The notes: a model not told the origin generated them from the letters alone. Positions 1 to 8,160 are shown, numbered from the stretch's first letter. The stretch is 58,970 nucleotides of DNA from CAVLDP01 sp963661945 (GCA_963661945.1 CAVLDP010000013.1:1-58970), one strand, 5' to 3'. Made by a program: numbers and translations.

Positions 1-49
1 GTTTCACTGTTCAGTTATCAATGTTCTCTGTCTCAGCGACAGCTTACTT
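1..49 (-). other. rRNA operon leader (boxA-like, hairpin), continues off left edge
   Basis: Read on the minus strand, the stretch after the promoter at 50-78 contains a 5-bp hairpin (CTGTC/GACAG, positions 28-42). It is followed by AGAACATTGATAACTGAACA (8-27), which resembles the boxA antitermination sequence of Firmicute rrn leaders (TGTTCTTTGAAAACTAAACA type). This suggests that a 16S rRNA gene starts just beyond position 1 on the minus strand. The rRNA itself is not in the window, so this is inference from leader and promoter. Confidence 0.65.
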
Positions 50-78
50 AATATACCACCGCCCTTATGCAATGTCAA
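50..78 (-). promoter_or_regulatory. Strong sigma-A promoter, probably rrn P
   Basis: On the minus strand there is a perfect -35 TTGACA (73-78), a 17-bp spacer and a -10 TATATT (50-55). The region immediately upstream (about 80-115) is A/T-rich with A- and T-tracts, as in an UP element. Transcription runs off the left end of the window through a boxA-like leader. The transporter operon terminator at 169-196 lies upstream and insulates it. Confidence 0.8.
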
Positions 79-168
79 CAACTTTTTATTGAGTTTTTTG
101 TTAACTTTTAATTGCACTTCCTTCACCTCTGTCCAAGGTGTGTATTAAGCCTCTTTCCCCACAAGAAA

Positions 169-196
169 AGACCCCTAAGCCAGGGCTTAAGGGTCT
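169..196 (-). terminator. Intrinsic terminator of the nucleoside transporter operon
   Basis: The minus-strand RNA forms a hairpin from AGACCC.TTAAGCC pairing with GGCTTAGGGGTCT, followed by UUUUCUU. It lies 37 bp past the last transporter gene stop codon, and before the rrn promoter. Confidence 0.85.
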
Positions 197-232
197 CATT
201 TCTAGTGTAAAATCCAGGAATTATCTATCAAT

Positions 233-1228
233 TTATCGCTCTTCGCGGAAATAGTTTGTTCCCAGCGATGCTGGTGGCTGGTTTTCTCTCTTATTCCTCA
301 TGGAGGTAATTACCAGCACAATCATGGTAACAATATAAGGAATCATCTTGTAGAGCTCCTTGTACTCCATATGATCCATGCCCGATGGCAAATAGAGATA
401 GAGAATATAGAGTCCACCAAAGAGGATCGATGAGAGAATTCCCACATCAGGCTTCCAGATTGTAAAGATAACCAGTGCAATTGCAAGCCAACCTCTGTCG
501 CCAAAGGCATCATTGGACCAAACGCCAGATGCATAGTCCATAACATAGTAGAGTCCACCAAGACCCGCAATCATACAGCCCACGCAAGTAGAGACGTACT
601 TGTATCTCGTAACATTGATGCCCGCTGCATCTGCAGTACTAGGGTTCTCACCAACCGCCTTCAGATGAAGGCCAACTCTCGTATGCTTCAGAACATAGGC
701 CGCAATAAGCGCCACTGCGATTCCAAGATAAGCCAGGAATCCGTAGGACAAGAAGATCTTGCCAAACCAGCCTGTAGATGATGCAATTGGCAGCTTGGCC
801 GAGAAGCAAGCAGATGTTGCCGACAAGCTGATTGATGGCACGTCAAGACCAGACAGCTTGATAATAGAACCACCAAAGAAGTTACCAAAGCCCACACCAA
901 AGGTCGTCATTGCAAGGCCAGTTACGTTCTGATTGGCACGAAGTGTTACAACCAGAAAGCTATAGAGAAGGCCCATTAGAAATGAACCAAACAAGCAGCA
1001 GACAAGCGGAATCAGAATCGCAAGTGCTGGATTCACACCAGCATCTCCGCAGGACTGCTCATAATAGAAAGAGCCAATTACGCCAGAAATGGCACCCACA
1101 TACATAACACCTGGAATTCCCAGGTTCAAATTTCCCGACTTCTCAGACAAGGTCTCGCCCGTACTTCCGAAGAGAAGTGGTATCGCCTGCTGTACAGCTC
1201 TTGGAATAAATGCAACCAAACTAAACAT
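233..1228 (-). CDS. nupQ: Nucleoside ABC transporter, permease 2 (NupQ/YufQ type)
   Basis: A 331-residue polytopic membrane protein of the BPD_transp_2 branch of ABC permeases used by BMP-type nucleoside importers. Several hydrophobic helices span nearly the whole length. The N-terminal sequence PLLFGSTGETLSEKSGNLNLG is characteristic of this permease (it precedes the first membrane helix). The family is known to pair with a second permease and a tandem ATPase to import purine nucleosides (B. subtilis NupNOPQ, streptococcal and treponemal Bmp systems). Its start codon touches the stop codon of the neighbouring permease gene, so the two are translationally coupled. It is the last gene of the riboswitch-controlled operon. 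Confidence 0.9.
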   Translation of the reverse strand: MFSLVAFIPRAVQQAIPLLFGSTGETLSEKSGNLNLGIPGVMYVGAISGVIGSFYYEQSCGDAGVNPALAILIPLVCCLFGSFLMGLLYSFLVVTLRANQNVTGLAMTTFGVGFGNFFGGSIIKLSGLDVPSISLSATSACFSAKLPIASSTGWFGKIFLSYGFLAYLGIAVALIAAYVLKHTRVGLHLKAVGENPSTADAAGINVTRYKYVSTCVGCMIAGLGGLYYVMDYASGVWSNDAFGDRGWLAIALVIFTIWKPDVGILSSILFGGLYILYLYLPSGMDHMEYKELYKMIPYIVTMIVLVITSMRNKRENQPPASLGTNYFREER

Positions 1229-2331
1229 TATGCCACCTCCTTCTTAGACTTATTCAGGGTCACCTTGTATCGGATGAAAAATTCTGAACCGATAATTACG
1301 AAGAGAATCACGCCGGTTAAGATATCAGCAAATGATTCATTTAACCCAAATTGAGTAGAAATCTCACTTGCGCCACGATCCATGAAGATAATCAGGAAGG
1401 ATGTCGCAATCATGGCAATCGGGTTAAACTTGGCAAGCCACGATACCAGCACGCCGGTGAAGCCCTGTCCATCAGTAATCGTCGTCGTGATCGTGTGATT
1501 GATGCCGCCAACCAGAAGAAGTCCTGCCAATCCGCAGATCGCGCCAGAGAGAAGCATAGTACGAACAATAACCTTCTCCACCTTGATTCCAACGTAGCGA
1601 GCTGTATTCACCGACTGGCCAACGACAGAGATCTCATAGCCATGCTTTGTATACTTCAGGTAAATGTACATAAAGACCGTAACAAGCAGAGCAACAATAA
1701 TTGTGAGGAGATACTTATTATCTCCAATATTTGGAAGCCAGCCAAACTCCGTGTCCTGGTTAATGATACCAATCTTACCAGAGCCCTTTGGCACTTCCCA
1801 ACGAATGGTATAGAAGGCCACCAGCTGAATCGCAATGTAGTTCATCATAAGTGTAGCCAGTGTCTCATTCGTGTTCCACTTTGCCTTGAGAATGGCAGGA
1901 ATTAATCCCCAGATTGCTCCCGCAAGAAGAGATGTCACCACCATAAGGAGAATCAGAAGGCCATTTGGCAGAGAATCACCAAGCTTAATCATGCAAGCAG
2001 CCGATGCAAGTCCACCCATCAAGACCTGACCTTCACCACCAATATTCCAGAAGGTCATCTTGAAGGCTGGCGTCAGTGCAAGTGCAATAATCAGAAGAAT
2101 CGACAGGTTCTGAAGCGTAATCCAGGATTTTCTCTCGGTACCGAATGCACCATTGAAAATGGATACATAGACAGAGACTGGATTATCACCAGTGCAAACC
2201 GTCGTAATAATTGCGCAAAGTATCAGCGCAAGAAGAATAGCAATAAAACGAATGCCCCAAGCCTTTGGCTTAGATAAGGCATCTCTCTTGGAGACATGGA
2301 GCAGAGGCTCTCTATGCTTTGTATTACTCAT
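1228..2331 (-). CDS. nupP: Nucleoside ABC transporter, permease 1 (NupP/YufP type)
   Basis: A 367-residue inner-membrane permease with a charged cytoplasmic N-terminus (about 25 residues) and then about eight to ten hydrophobic helices. The motif NIGGEGQVLMGGLA near residue 95 is typical of the YufP/NupP family of BMP-dependent nucleoside importers. The ATG is preceded by GGAGGTAATCAAG and overlaps the end of the ATPase gene by 8 nt, so it is translated with the ATPase. It should form a heterodimer with the product of the next gene. Substrate (purine nucleosides such as guanosine or inosine) is inferred from the family and from the guanine-type riboswitch upstream. Confidence 0.9.
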   Translation of the reverse strand: MSNTKHREPLLHVSKRDALSKPKAWGIRFIAILLALILCAIITTVCTGDNPVSVYVSIFNGAFGTERKSWITLQNLSILLIIALALTPAFKMTFWNIGGEGQVLMGGLASAACMIKLGDSLPNGLLILLMVVTSLLAGAIWGLIPAILKAKWNTNETLATLMMNYIAIQLVAFYTIRWEVPKGSGKIGIINQDTEFGWLPNIGDNKYLLTIIVALLVTVFMYIYLKYTKHGYEISVVGQSVNTARYVGIKVEKVIVRTMLLSGAICGLAGLLLVGGINHTITTTITDGQGFTGVLVSWLAKFNPIAMIATSFLIIFMDRGASEISTQFGLNESFADILTGVILFVIIGSEFFIRYKVTLNKSKKEVA

Positions 2332-3856
2332 CTTGATTACCTCCTACCTTCGTCATCATCATACCAACCTGGTTCTTGGTAGCTGTCCGACCATCGATAA
2401 TGCCGGACACCTCTCCGCCACAGAGCACCAGGATTCGATCCGATAGCTGAAGCAGAACATCCAAATCCTCACCAACGAAGATTACAGCAACGCCCGCTTC
2501 CTTCTGCTTGTTAATCAGGTCGTATATTGTATAAGAAGAATTAATATCAAGTCCACGAACCGCATAAGCTGTCATGAGAACAGTTGGCGCTGATGCAATC
2601 TCGCGACCGACCAGGACCTTCTGCACATTTCCACCAGACAAGCGGCGAACTGGAGTATCAATACCAGGAGTTACAACTTCAAGCTCCCTCACCACGTTCT
2701 CGGCAAGCTCCTTCGGCGCCTTACGATCGGTGAAGAAACGAGAATTACCATTTCTAAAAGAACGAAGCATCATGTTGTTGGCAAGGTCCATATTGCCGAC
2801 AAGTCCCATACCAAGTCGATCCTCCGGAACGAAGGACAGGGAAACACCAAGCTCAGAGATCTTGCGAGGATCAAGTCCAAGCAGAGCCTCCTCTTCACCA
2901 TCATCGTGAATATAGGTGACGCTTCCCGCTTCTGTCGGCTGAAGTCCAGCAATTGCTTCCAGAAGTTCCTTCTGACCACAGCCAGAGATTCCGGCAATTC
3001 CTAGAATCTCTCCAGAATTCGCGGTGAAGCTCACATCATGCAGCTTCTCGATTCCCTCTTCATCCTTTACCGTAAGTCCCTGAACTACGATACGAGGCTT
3101 CGGATCTACAGGGTCCTTGCGATCGATATTAAGCACAACCGCACGACCGACCATCATATCTGTCATTTCCTGCGCATTAGTCTCAGCGGTAACCATCTCA
3201 CCTACATAGGTACCCTTTCTAAGAACTGCCACGCGATCTGATAGACTCTCTACTTCGTGCATCTTATGGGTAATGATAACAATAGCCTTGTTATCCTCCC
3301 TCATATTCCTAAGTACCGCAAATAGCTTCTCAGTTTCCTGCGGAGTAAGAACGGCTGTCGGCTCGTCAAGAATCAGAATATCCGCTCCACGATATAGAAC
3401 CTTCACAATCTCAACAGTCTGCTTCTCAGAGACTGACATATCGTAGATCTTCTTGTCCGGATCCACATCGAAGCCATATTTCTCACAGATAGCTCGAATC
3501 TTCTCTGACGCTTCCTTCACATTCAGCTTGCCTGGAAGACCAAGGATAATGTTCTCCGCAGCAGTTAGGACATCAATTAATTTGAAATGCTGATGCACCA
3601 TACCAATGCCCAAATCAAAAGCGTCCTTAGGAGAAGCGATAACCACCTCTTCTCCATTAATCAAAATCTGACCTTCATCCGGATAATAGATTCCAGATAA
3701 CATATTCATCAGGGTAGTCTTGCCACTACCATTCTCACCCAAGAGAGCTAAGATCTCTCCGCGGTTAATCGTCAGGTCAACCTTGTCATTTGCTACCACG
3801 GAACCGAATCTCTTGGTGATTCCTCTAAGCTGCACTGCAGCGCGTGAATTCTCCAC
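2324..3856 (-). CDS. nupO: Nucleoside ABC transporter, tandem ATP-binding protein (NupO/YufO type)
   Basis: A 510-residue cytoplasmic ATPase with two fused ABC domains, as in sugar/nucleoside importers. The first has Walker A GENGSGKT (residues 40-47) and Walker B ILILDEPT. The second has a variant Walker A GISGCGQK, signature LSGGN and a degenerate Walker B (VLMTAYAVRGLD), normal for this family, in which the second site is atypical. I place the start at the GTG at 3854-3856 because GAGGAGAA sits 6 nt upstream of it; an upstream ATG would put that SD inside the gene. It follows a terminator hairpin at 3882-3907, so it should be expressed below the binding protein. Confidence 0.9.
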   Translation of the reverse strand: MENSRAAVQLRGITKRFGSVVANDKVDLTINRGEILALLGENGSGKTTLMNMLSGIYYPDEGQILINGEEVVIASPKDAFDLGIGMVHQHFKLIDVLTAAENIILGLPGKLNVKEASEKIRAICEKYGFDVDPDKKIYDMSVSEKQTVEIVKVLYRGADILILDEPTAVLTPQETEKLFAVLRNMREDNKAIVIITHKMHEVESLSDRVAVLRKGTYVGEMVTAETNAQEMTDMMVGRAVVLNIDRKDPVDPKPRIVVQGLTVKDEEGIEKLHDVSFTANSGEILGIAGISGCGQKELLEAIAGLQPTEAGSVTYIHDDGEEEALLGLDPRKISELGVSLSFVPEDRLGMGLVGNMDLANNMMLRSFRNGNSRFFTDRKAPKELAENVVRELEVVTPGIDTPVRRLSGGNVQKVLVGREIASAPTVLMTAYAVRGLDINSSYTIYDLINKQKEAGVAVIFVGEDLDVLLQLSDRILVLCGGEVSGIIDGRTATKNQVGMMMTKVGGNQDE

Positions 3857-3881
3857 AGCGAATTCTCCTCTCATAAACAAT

Positions 3882-3907
3882 AAAAAGGGGCGACATAATG
3901 CCGCCCC
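3882..3907 (-). terminator. Internal terminator between binding-protein and ATPase genes
   Basis: The minus-strand RNA folds as GGGGCGGCA / UGUCGCCCC (9 bp, UUA loop) directly followed by UUUUUA. It sits in the 87-bp gap between the lipoprotein stop and the ATPase start, with no promoter I can recognise after it. It should therefore act as a partial terminator setting the ratio of binding protein to membrane components. Confidence 0.8.
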
Positions 3908-3943
3908 CGATAAAGTCCTCTTTGACTTATTTGTCAGATGCTC

Positions 3944-5170
3944 TTAGTAAGACTCATCCAGAAGGTTGATGCCGTCGATACGAACATCGAAGTAAGGTGC
4001 TGAACGATAAGTAGACTCAGCGAAGTAACCATCTGTGATTGCCTCTGTGTCTGCTGTATAATCAGCATCTGTATCAACATCAGCCATGTAAGAATCAAGT
4101 GCTGCACCCTCTACAGTAAATGTAGTAGTGTCAAATACATGAGTTGTACCAGCCTCAAGCTCAGCCTTGGCTTCATCGATTGCTTCCTGAGTTCCCTCAG
4201 CAGCTGCAGAACCAAGATCTGTAAGAACTACAGAACCAGTTGCAAGTGTACCAACCCAATCTGTATCGATTGCTTCGCCATTCTCTACACACTCGATGAT
4301 GTAGGTGAAGTATGGAGCCCAGTCAATTCTTGATGATACGATAAATGTATTAGGGCAAGAAGACTCAGTAGAACCATTGTAAGATACATCAGGAACACCA
4401 GCTTCCTCACAAGCAGTAGGAGCACCCATAGAGTCAGCATGCTGTGAAATCAGTACGCAACCATTCTCGATTAACTTGTTTGCGCCTTCCTTCTCAGCTG
4501 TCTCATCATACCATGATCCGGTAAATGTAACATCCATAGTTACGCTTGGGCAAACAGACTTAGCACCAAGATAGAAAGAAGTATATCCAGAGATAACCTC
4601 AGCGTATGTATAAGCGCCTACATAACCCATCTTAGCCTGGTCTTCTGTGATGTCACCATTTGCAATCATCTCATTTAACTTCATACCAGCTGCAACACCA
4701 GCTAAGTAACGACCTTCGTAGATTGTAGCGAAAGCGTTGTGGAAGTTATCAAGTCCAGCAGTATGTGCCTGTGTACCTGTTGCGTGGCAGAACTGTACCT
4801 CTGGGAATTCCTTGGCAGCCTGGATCATATAATCCTCATGACCAAAGGAATCAGCAAATACGATATCGCAACCATCATCTGCAAGCTCACAAGCTGCATC
4901 GTAGCACTCCTGTCCCTCAGGAATGTTATTCTTGAACTCGTACTCAACACCCATCTCTTCGCATGCCGCCTTGGCTGCGTCGATGAAGTTCTTGTCATAA
5001 GTAGAATTCTCATCGTGTAATGTGATAAAACCAATCTTCACATCAGATGCAGCAGTAGCATCTGCAGCACCGCTTGCGCTCTCGTCCGTAGACTTAGCAC
5101 CACATGCGCACAGAGACATTGCCATAATAGAAGCAAGGCCTAGTGCAAGTAGACGTTTCATTTTCTTCAT
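3944..5170 (-). CDS. nupN: BMP-family nucleoside-binding lipoprotein
   Basis: A 408-residue substrate-binding protein of the Bmp/Med (PnrA-like) family. It has a lipoprotein signal peptide: MKKMKR, a hydrophobic core, then a lipobox ending SLCAC, with Cys about residue 22. Next comes a low-complexity linker rich in Ala, Ser and Asp, then the periplasmic-binding fold beginning VKIGFITLHDENSTYDKNF. The open frame extends 31 codons further upstream, but that part lies inside the riboswitch terminator. The ATG at 5168-5170 has AAGGAGAGAG just upstream and is the right start. It delivers nucleosides to the permease/ATPase encoded downstream. Confidence 0.92.
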   Translation of the reverse strand: MKKMKRLLALGLASIMAMSLCACGAKSTDESASGAADATAASDVKIGFITLHDENSTYDKNFIDAAKAACEEMGVEYEFKNNIPEGQECYDAACELADDGCDIVFADSFGHEDYMIQAAKEFPEVQFCHATGTQAHTAGLDNFHNAFATIYEGRYLAGVAAGMKLNEMIANGDITEDQAKMGYVGAYTYAEVISGYTSFYLGAKSVCPSVTMDVTFTGSWYDETAEKEGANKLIENGCVLISQHADSMGAPTACEEAGVPDVSYNGSTESSCPNTFIVSSRIDWAPYFTYIIECVENGEAIDTDWVGTLATGSVVLTDLGSAAAEGTQEAIDEAKAELEAGTTHVFDTTTFTVEGAALDSYMADVDTDADYTADTEAITDGYFAESTYRSAPYFDVRIDGINLLDESY

Positions 5171-5190
5171 TTCTCTCTCCTTTTTATGAC

Positions 5191-5223
5191 AAAAAAGCCG
5201 ATTCCAAAGTCTCTGGAATCGGC
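5191..5223 (-). terminator. Riboswitch expression-platform terminator
   Basis: The minus-strand RNA forms a perfect 9-bp stem GCCGAUUCC / GGAAUCGGC with a 9-nt loop, then UUUUUU, and ends about 20 nt before the lipoprotein start. The 5' arm (GCCGAU) can instead pair with AUCGGU at the 3' side of aptamer helix P1, giving an antiterminator. Ligand binding, which locks P1, should free the terminator: an OFF switch. Confidence 0.92.
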
Positions 5224-5248
5224 ACACAAATAACAAATAAGTTATAAC

Positions 5249-5313
5249 CGATAGTCTGGACATTTACGGTGTCCAGGTAGAGACATCAAAACCATATTTT
5301 TTGACATATATCG
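5249..5313 (-). promoter_or_regulatory. Purine riboswitch, guanine-type aptamer
   Basis: The minus-strand RNA matches the purine riboswitch. P1 is CGAU/AUCG, P2 is GUCAAAA/UUUUGAU with loop AAUAUGG, J2/3 is GUCUCUAC, and P3 is CUGGACA/UGUCCAG with loop CCGUAAA. J3/1 is ACU. The loop sequences give the conserved loop-loop kissing contacts. The nucleotide equivalent to position 74 of the xpt aptamer is C (plus-strand G at 5254), which specifies guanine/hypoxanthine rather than adenine. U51 and U47 equivalents are kept; position 48 is C instead of U. P1 is short (4-5 bp). It precedes a nucleoside transporter. Confidence 0.95.
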
Positions 5314-5335
5314 TAATTTTGAAATTTACCCTAGC

Positions 5336-5364
5336 AGAATAGCAAATTTATCTGCTATTTGCAA
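5336..5364 (-). promoter_or_regulatory. Promoter of the nucleoside transporter operon
   Basis: On the minus strand: -35 TTGCAA (5359-5364), 17-bp spacer, -10 TATTCT (5336-5341). Transcription would start about 5329, some 15 nt before the aptamer. The -35 lies inside the last codons of the upstream pepD gene. A 7-bp inverted repeat (AATAGCA/TGCTATT) overlaps it and may be a weak pepD terminator. Confidence 0.65.
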
Positions 5365-6815
5365 GAGATAATCTTCAGCACATAGTCATACATTCTCTGA
5401 ACGGAGGAAATGCTCATGCGCTCCTCTGGTGTATGTATATCGAGAAGGTCTGGACCGATACTAATCGCATCCAGGTTCTTAATCTTATCTGACAGCAATC
5501 CACACTCTACGCCTGCATGCATTGTCGTCACAATCGGCTCCTTGCCAAACATCTCGCGGTAAGTAGCAACAGCCGTATCTCGAAGAACGGAATCTTTGCG
5601 GAATTCCCAGGCCGGATACTCTCCATGCATAGAAATCTCTGCACCAAGCGATTCGGATAAGAAGGAAAGCTTCGTCACAAGAGCCTGATAAGCTGATGCA
5701 ACCGAACTTCTAACAGAATATCCAAGAACAAGTTCCTCATCCTCCAGGGATGTAATACCGAGATTCAGAGAAGTCTCTGTCAGGCCATCCATGTTATCGC
5801 ACATGCGAATCACTCCATTTGGCAGAGCATTCATAAGTGCAAGAACCCTTGCTGTATCTCTCTTCGTAAGAACCTGGATTTCTTCGCCAGCGATTCCCGC
5901 CTCATCTGAGATCTTCACCTGAATATCCATAGCAGGATCTGTCACAGAGAATTCTGCCACAGCCGCCCGTCTCTCTATCTCAAGAATCTTCAGCAGAAGC
6001 TCAAGCTTCTCATCGGATACAGCCACACTAGCCTTCGCCTCACGCGGAATGGCATTGTCCTTGGAGCCGCCTGTAAGAGAAAGCAGGCGAATTCCCGTCT
6101 TCTTCATGGAAGACGTAAGCATGCGAAGGAGGAGCATGGTAGCAGATGCACGCCCTCTATGAATCTCTGTTCCTGAATGTCCACCAGTCAAACCAGCAAT
6201 CTCAATCTCGACAACGGAATCTTCGCAGGTCTCGCGATTCACAGGAAGTGTCACTCTGGCCGTTCCGCCACCTGCGCAGGAGCAGAGAATATATCCCTCT
6301 TCCTCAGAATCGAGGTTCAGTAGCTTGTGTCCCTTCAGCATGCTAAGGTCAATGCCTGCTGCACCATCCATACCAACCTCTTCAGAAACTGTGCATACAA
6401 ACTCGAGACGAGGGTGAGCAATCGTATCATCATCCAGAATTGCCAGTGCAAATGCAACTGCAATACCGTCATCACCACCGAGCGTCGTCCCCTTTGCTGA
6501 GATATAATCACCATTTACCTCAAGATCCAGGCCTTCTGTCATCATATCCTTCGTACAATTTGCTTCCTTCTCACAGACCATATCCATATGTCCCTGAAGG
6601 ATGATTGGCTCGACATTCTCGTATCCTGCACTGGCCTCCTTGATCATGATTACATTATGGAGGTCATCCGTGTAATATTCTAAGCTATGCAATCTGGCGA
6701 ATCGTACCAGATAATCGCTGATTTCCTCCTCGTGATAGGAAGGACGAGGAATCTTACTGATCTCCTCAAAATAATGAAATACCTTCTCAGGCTTCAATCC
6801 ACTTAAAACTGCCAT
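5355..6815 (-). CDS. pepD: Aminoacyl-histidine dipeptidase (PepD, M20 family)
   Basis: A 486-residue cytosolic zinc dipeptidase of the M20 family, splitting Xaa-His and other dipeptides. Metal-binding motifs are present in order: GHMDMVCEK (about residue 75), GGDDGIAVA (about 112), SEEVGMDGAAG (about 145) and HAGVECG near the C-terminus. Length matches PepD of other bacteria. The frame is open 17 codons further upstream, but homologues start near MAVLSGLKP. This ATG (6813-6815) is preceded by AGTAGGTG and avoids overlap with the gene upstream, 16 bp away. It is the last gene of the phosphomutase/manC unit, with no obvious functional link to the glycan genes. Confidence 0.92.
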   Translation of the reverse strand: MAVLSGLKPEKVFHYFEEISKIPRPSYHEEEISDYLVRFARLHSLEYYTDDLHNVIMIKEASAGYENVEPIILQGHMDMVCEKEANCTKDMMTEGLDLEVNGDYISAKGTTLGGDDGIAVAFALAILDDDTIAHPRLEFVCTVSEEVGMDGAAGIDLSMLKGHKLLNLDSEEEGYILCSCAGGGTARVTLPVNRETCEDSVVEIEIAGLTGGHSGTEIHRGRASATMLLLRMLTSSMKKTGIRLLSLTGGSKDNAIPREAKASVAVSDEKLELLLKILEIERRAAVAEFSVTDPAMDIQVKISDEAGIAGEEIQVLTKRDTARVLALMNALPNGVIRMCDNMDGLTETSLNLGITSLEDEELVLGYSVRSSVASAYQALVTKLSFLSESLGAEISMHGEYPAWEFRKDSVLRDTAVATYREMFGKEPIVTTMHAGVECGLLSDKIKNLDAISIGPDLLDIHTPEERMSISSVQRMYDYVLKIISCK

Positions 6816-6831
6816 CGTAACACCTACTTCT

Positions 6832-8160
6832 CTATTTGTCATATTCGCCGTATTCACAACCGGCATTTCGAATCTCTATATCGTCAATGAGCTCCCATTC
6901 CCACTTGTTCTTCAGGGAAATCTTCTTGCGGAAGAGCTTAACCTCGCCCACACCATTACCACCATTCCAGAGGTGATTATGCTTCTTGGCTCCATCTGGT
7001 GCCTCATAATTCACAAGCAGCATGTCCTTCTTCTGGCAGGTAAGACTAAGCTGCATCAGAGCAATCGGCGTCTCCATCTCTACGCGCCAAACTACCTTGT
7101 TCTTATTCTCCTTGCAAGCAAACTTGGTTCTCGGCAGAGTCCAAACCTTGGAGAAGTTGAATTCATAGGCTTCTCCCTCATACCAGAAGGCGCCGAGGAG
7201 CTTATGATCAAGAGCCAGATTTCCAACCTTTGGTCTGCCGCCTCCGATCACGAAAGCCGAATCCTGAAGCTTCTCTCCTGATATCTTCGACTTAAGATTA
7301 CTTGATGCAATCCAAAGCCATGGCGATGTGAAATCATGTCCCCAATTCTTATCTGCGTAGCCATAGCAATTCTCCGGGCTTACCAGATAGGTCTCACCGT
7401 TGTAGTTGACCTTGCCTGTGTAGGCAGTCCTCATACCTTCCACATGCCAGAACATCTCGAAAGCATCCGTGTCGCGCATTGCCTTGCTTGCGCCATAGCC
7501 TACGTTAAATGTTAGATTCTTGTCAATCTGCAGATCCCAAATCATACGACCAGCATCACTCATCCACTCCGGATGCTCTGCTGCCTCTTCCTCAGAGACA
7601 CAGACCTGTCCCAGGGTTCTCGTCTCAGAACAGAAGCACTCACCCGCACTAATATGATATGGAACATCTTCCTTCACTACGACATCATCCCAGCCGAAGA
7701 AACGATGCAACTGCGCGTGATCTTCGCCCCAAGCGCCACATTTGACCATCATATAGGACGGCTTCACGCCCTTCTCACGGTTTTCCGGAAGCTGGCCATA
7801 GATTGGCTCCGCCCCGCCAAGAGAAGGATTCACTGTGAAGAACTCTATGAAGAAGGCCTTCTCTTCGCCTGTCTTCTCGTGAACTCCGGTAAATGAATGC
7901 CACCACCAGTCATATCCCTGATCCGCCAGCGGTCCATGTAACATGAAGGCATCCCTCTCGATACAAGAAGTGTTAAAGTTAATATCCTCCACCTTCTCGC
8001 GGATATCCTCTCTGGCCTCGCCAGCTTTTTCCAGGATTTCGTCCTTGGCTTCGCCAGCCTTCTCTAGGATTTCATCCTTGGCTTCGCCAGCCTTCTCTAG
8101 GATTTCATCCTTGGCCTCGCCAGCTTTCTCTAAGATCTCTTCCTTCTTCTCTCTAACCAT
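6832..8160 (-). CDS. Tocopherol-cyclase-like (lipocalin-type) protein with N-terminal 11-residue repeats
   Basis: A 442-residue protein. Residues 1-60 are a highly charged amphipathic helix made of four near-identical 11-mers (consensus EILEKAGEAKD) plus a degenerate fifth. The rest (from about residue 70, HGPLADQGYDWWWHSFTG) resembles the tocopherol cyclase / CrtC-like hydratase family, with tryptophan-rich strands, two related halves and the motif YADKNWGHDF. In bacteria without tocopherol the substrate of this family is unknown. No signal peptide is seen, so it is probably cytoplasmic or membrane-peripheral through the repeat helix. It follows a membrane GT2 gene by 14 bp and precedes pepD by 16 bp. 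Family assignment is from memory of motifs. Confidence 0.6.
   Translation of the reverse strand: MVREKKEEILEKAGEAKDEILEKAGEAKDEILEKAGEAKDEILEKAGEAREDIREKVEDINFNTSCIERDAFMLHGPLADQGYDWWWHSFTGVHEKTGEEKAFFIEFFTVNPSLGGAEPIYGQLPENREKGVKPSYMMVKCGAWGEDHAQLHRFFGWDDVVVKEDVPYHISAGECFCSETRTLGQVCVSEEEAAEHPEWMSDAGRMIWDLQIDKNLTFNVGYGASKAMRDTDAFEMFWHVEGMRTAYTGKVNYNGETYLVSPENCYGYADKNWGHDFTSPWLWIASSNLKSKISGEKLQDSAFVIGGGRPKVGNLALDHKLLGAFWYEGEAYEFNFSKVWTLPRTKFACKENKNKVVWRVEMETPIALMQLSLTCQKKDMLLVNYEAPDGAKKHNHLWNGGNGVGEVKLFRKKISLKNKWEWELIDDIEIRNAGCEYGEYDK
8020..8145. repeat. Four tandem 33-bp repeats inside a coding region
   Basis: Four head-to-tail 33-bp units encode the 11-residue repeat at the N-terminus of the tocopherol-cyclase-like protein. 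The two central units are identical over their full length; the outer two differ at only a few positions (for example TTTCCAGG for TCTCTAGG). Such near-identity implies recent expansion or ongoing homogenisation, and copy number is likely to vary between strains. Confidence 0.9.

Noticed and set aside
1351..1905. 184-codon plus-strand ORF
   Set aside because: Antisense shadow of the nucleoside permease gene; no ribosome site and no recognisable protein features.
5171..5263. N-terminal extension of the binding lipoprotein frame
   Set aside because: It overlaps the riboswitch terminator, and a lipoprotein signal peptide with SD begins at 5170.
5249..5313. Adenine or 2'-deoxyguanosine specificity of the riboswitch
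   Set aside because: The position equivalent to 74 is C, not U, and U51 is retained; this fits the guanine class. Only position 48 deviates and it is normally solvent-exposed.
8020..8145. 33-bp repeats as a CRISPR array
   Set aside because: Units are contiguous with no spacers and encode an in-frame 11-residue repeat.
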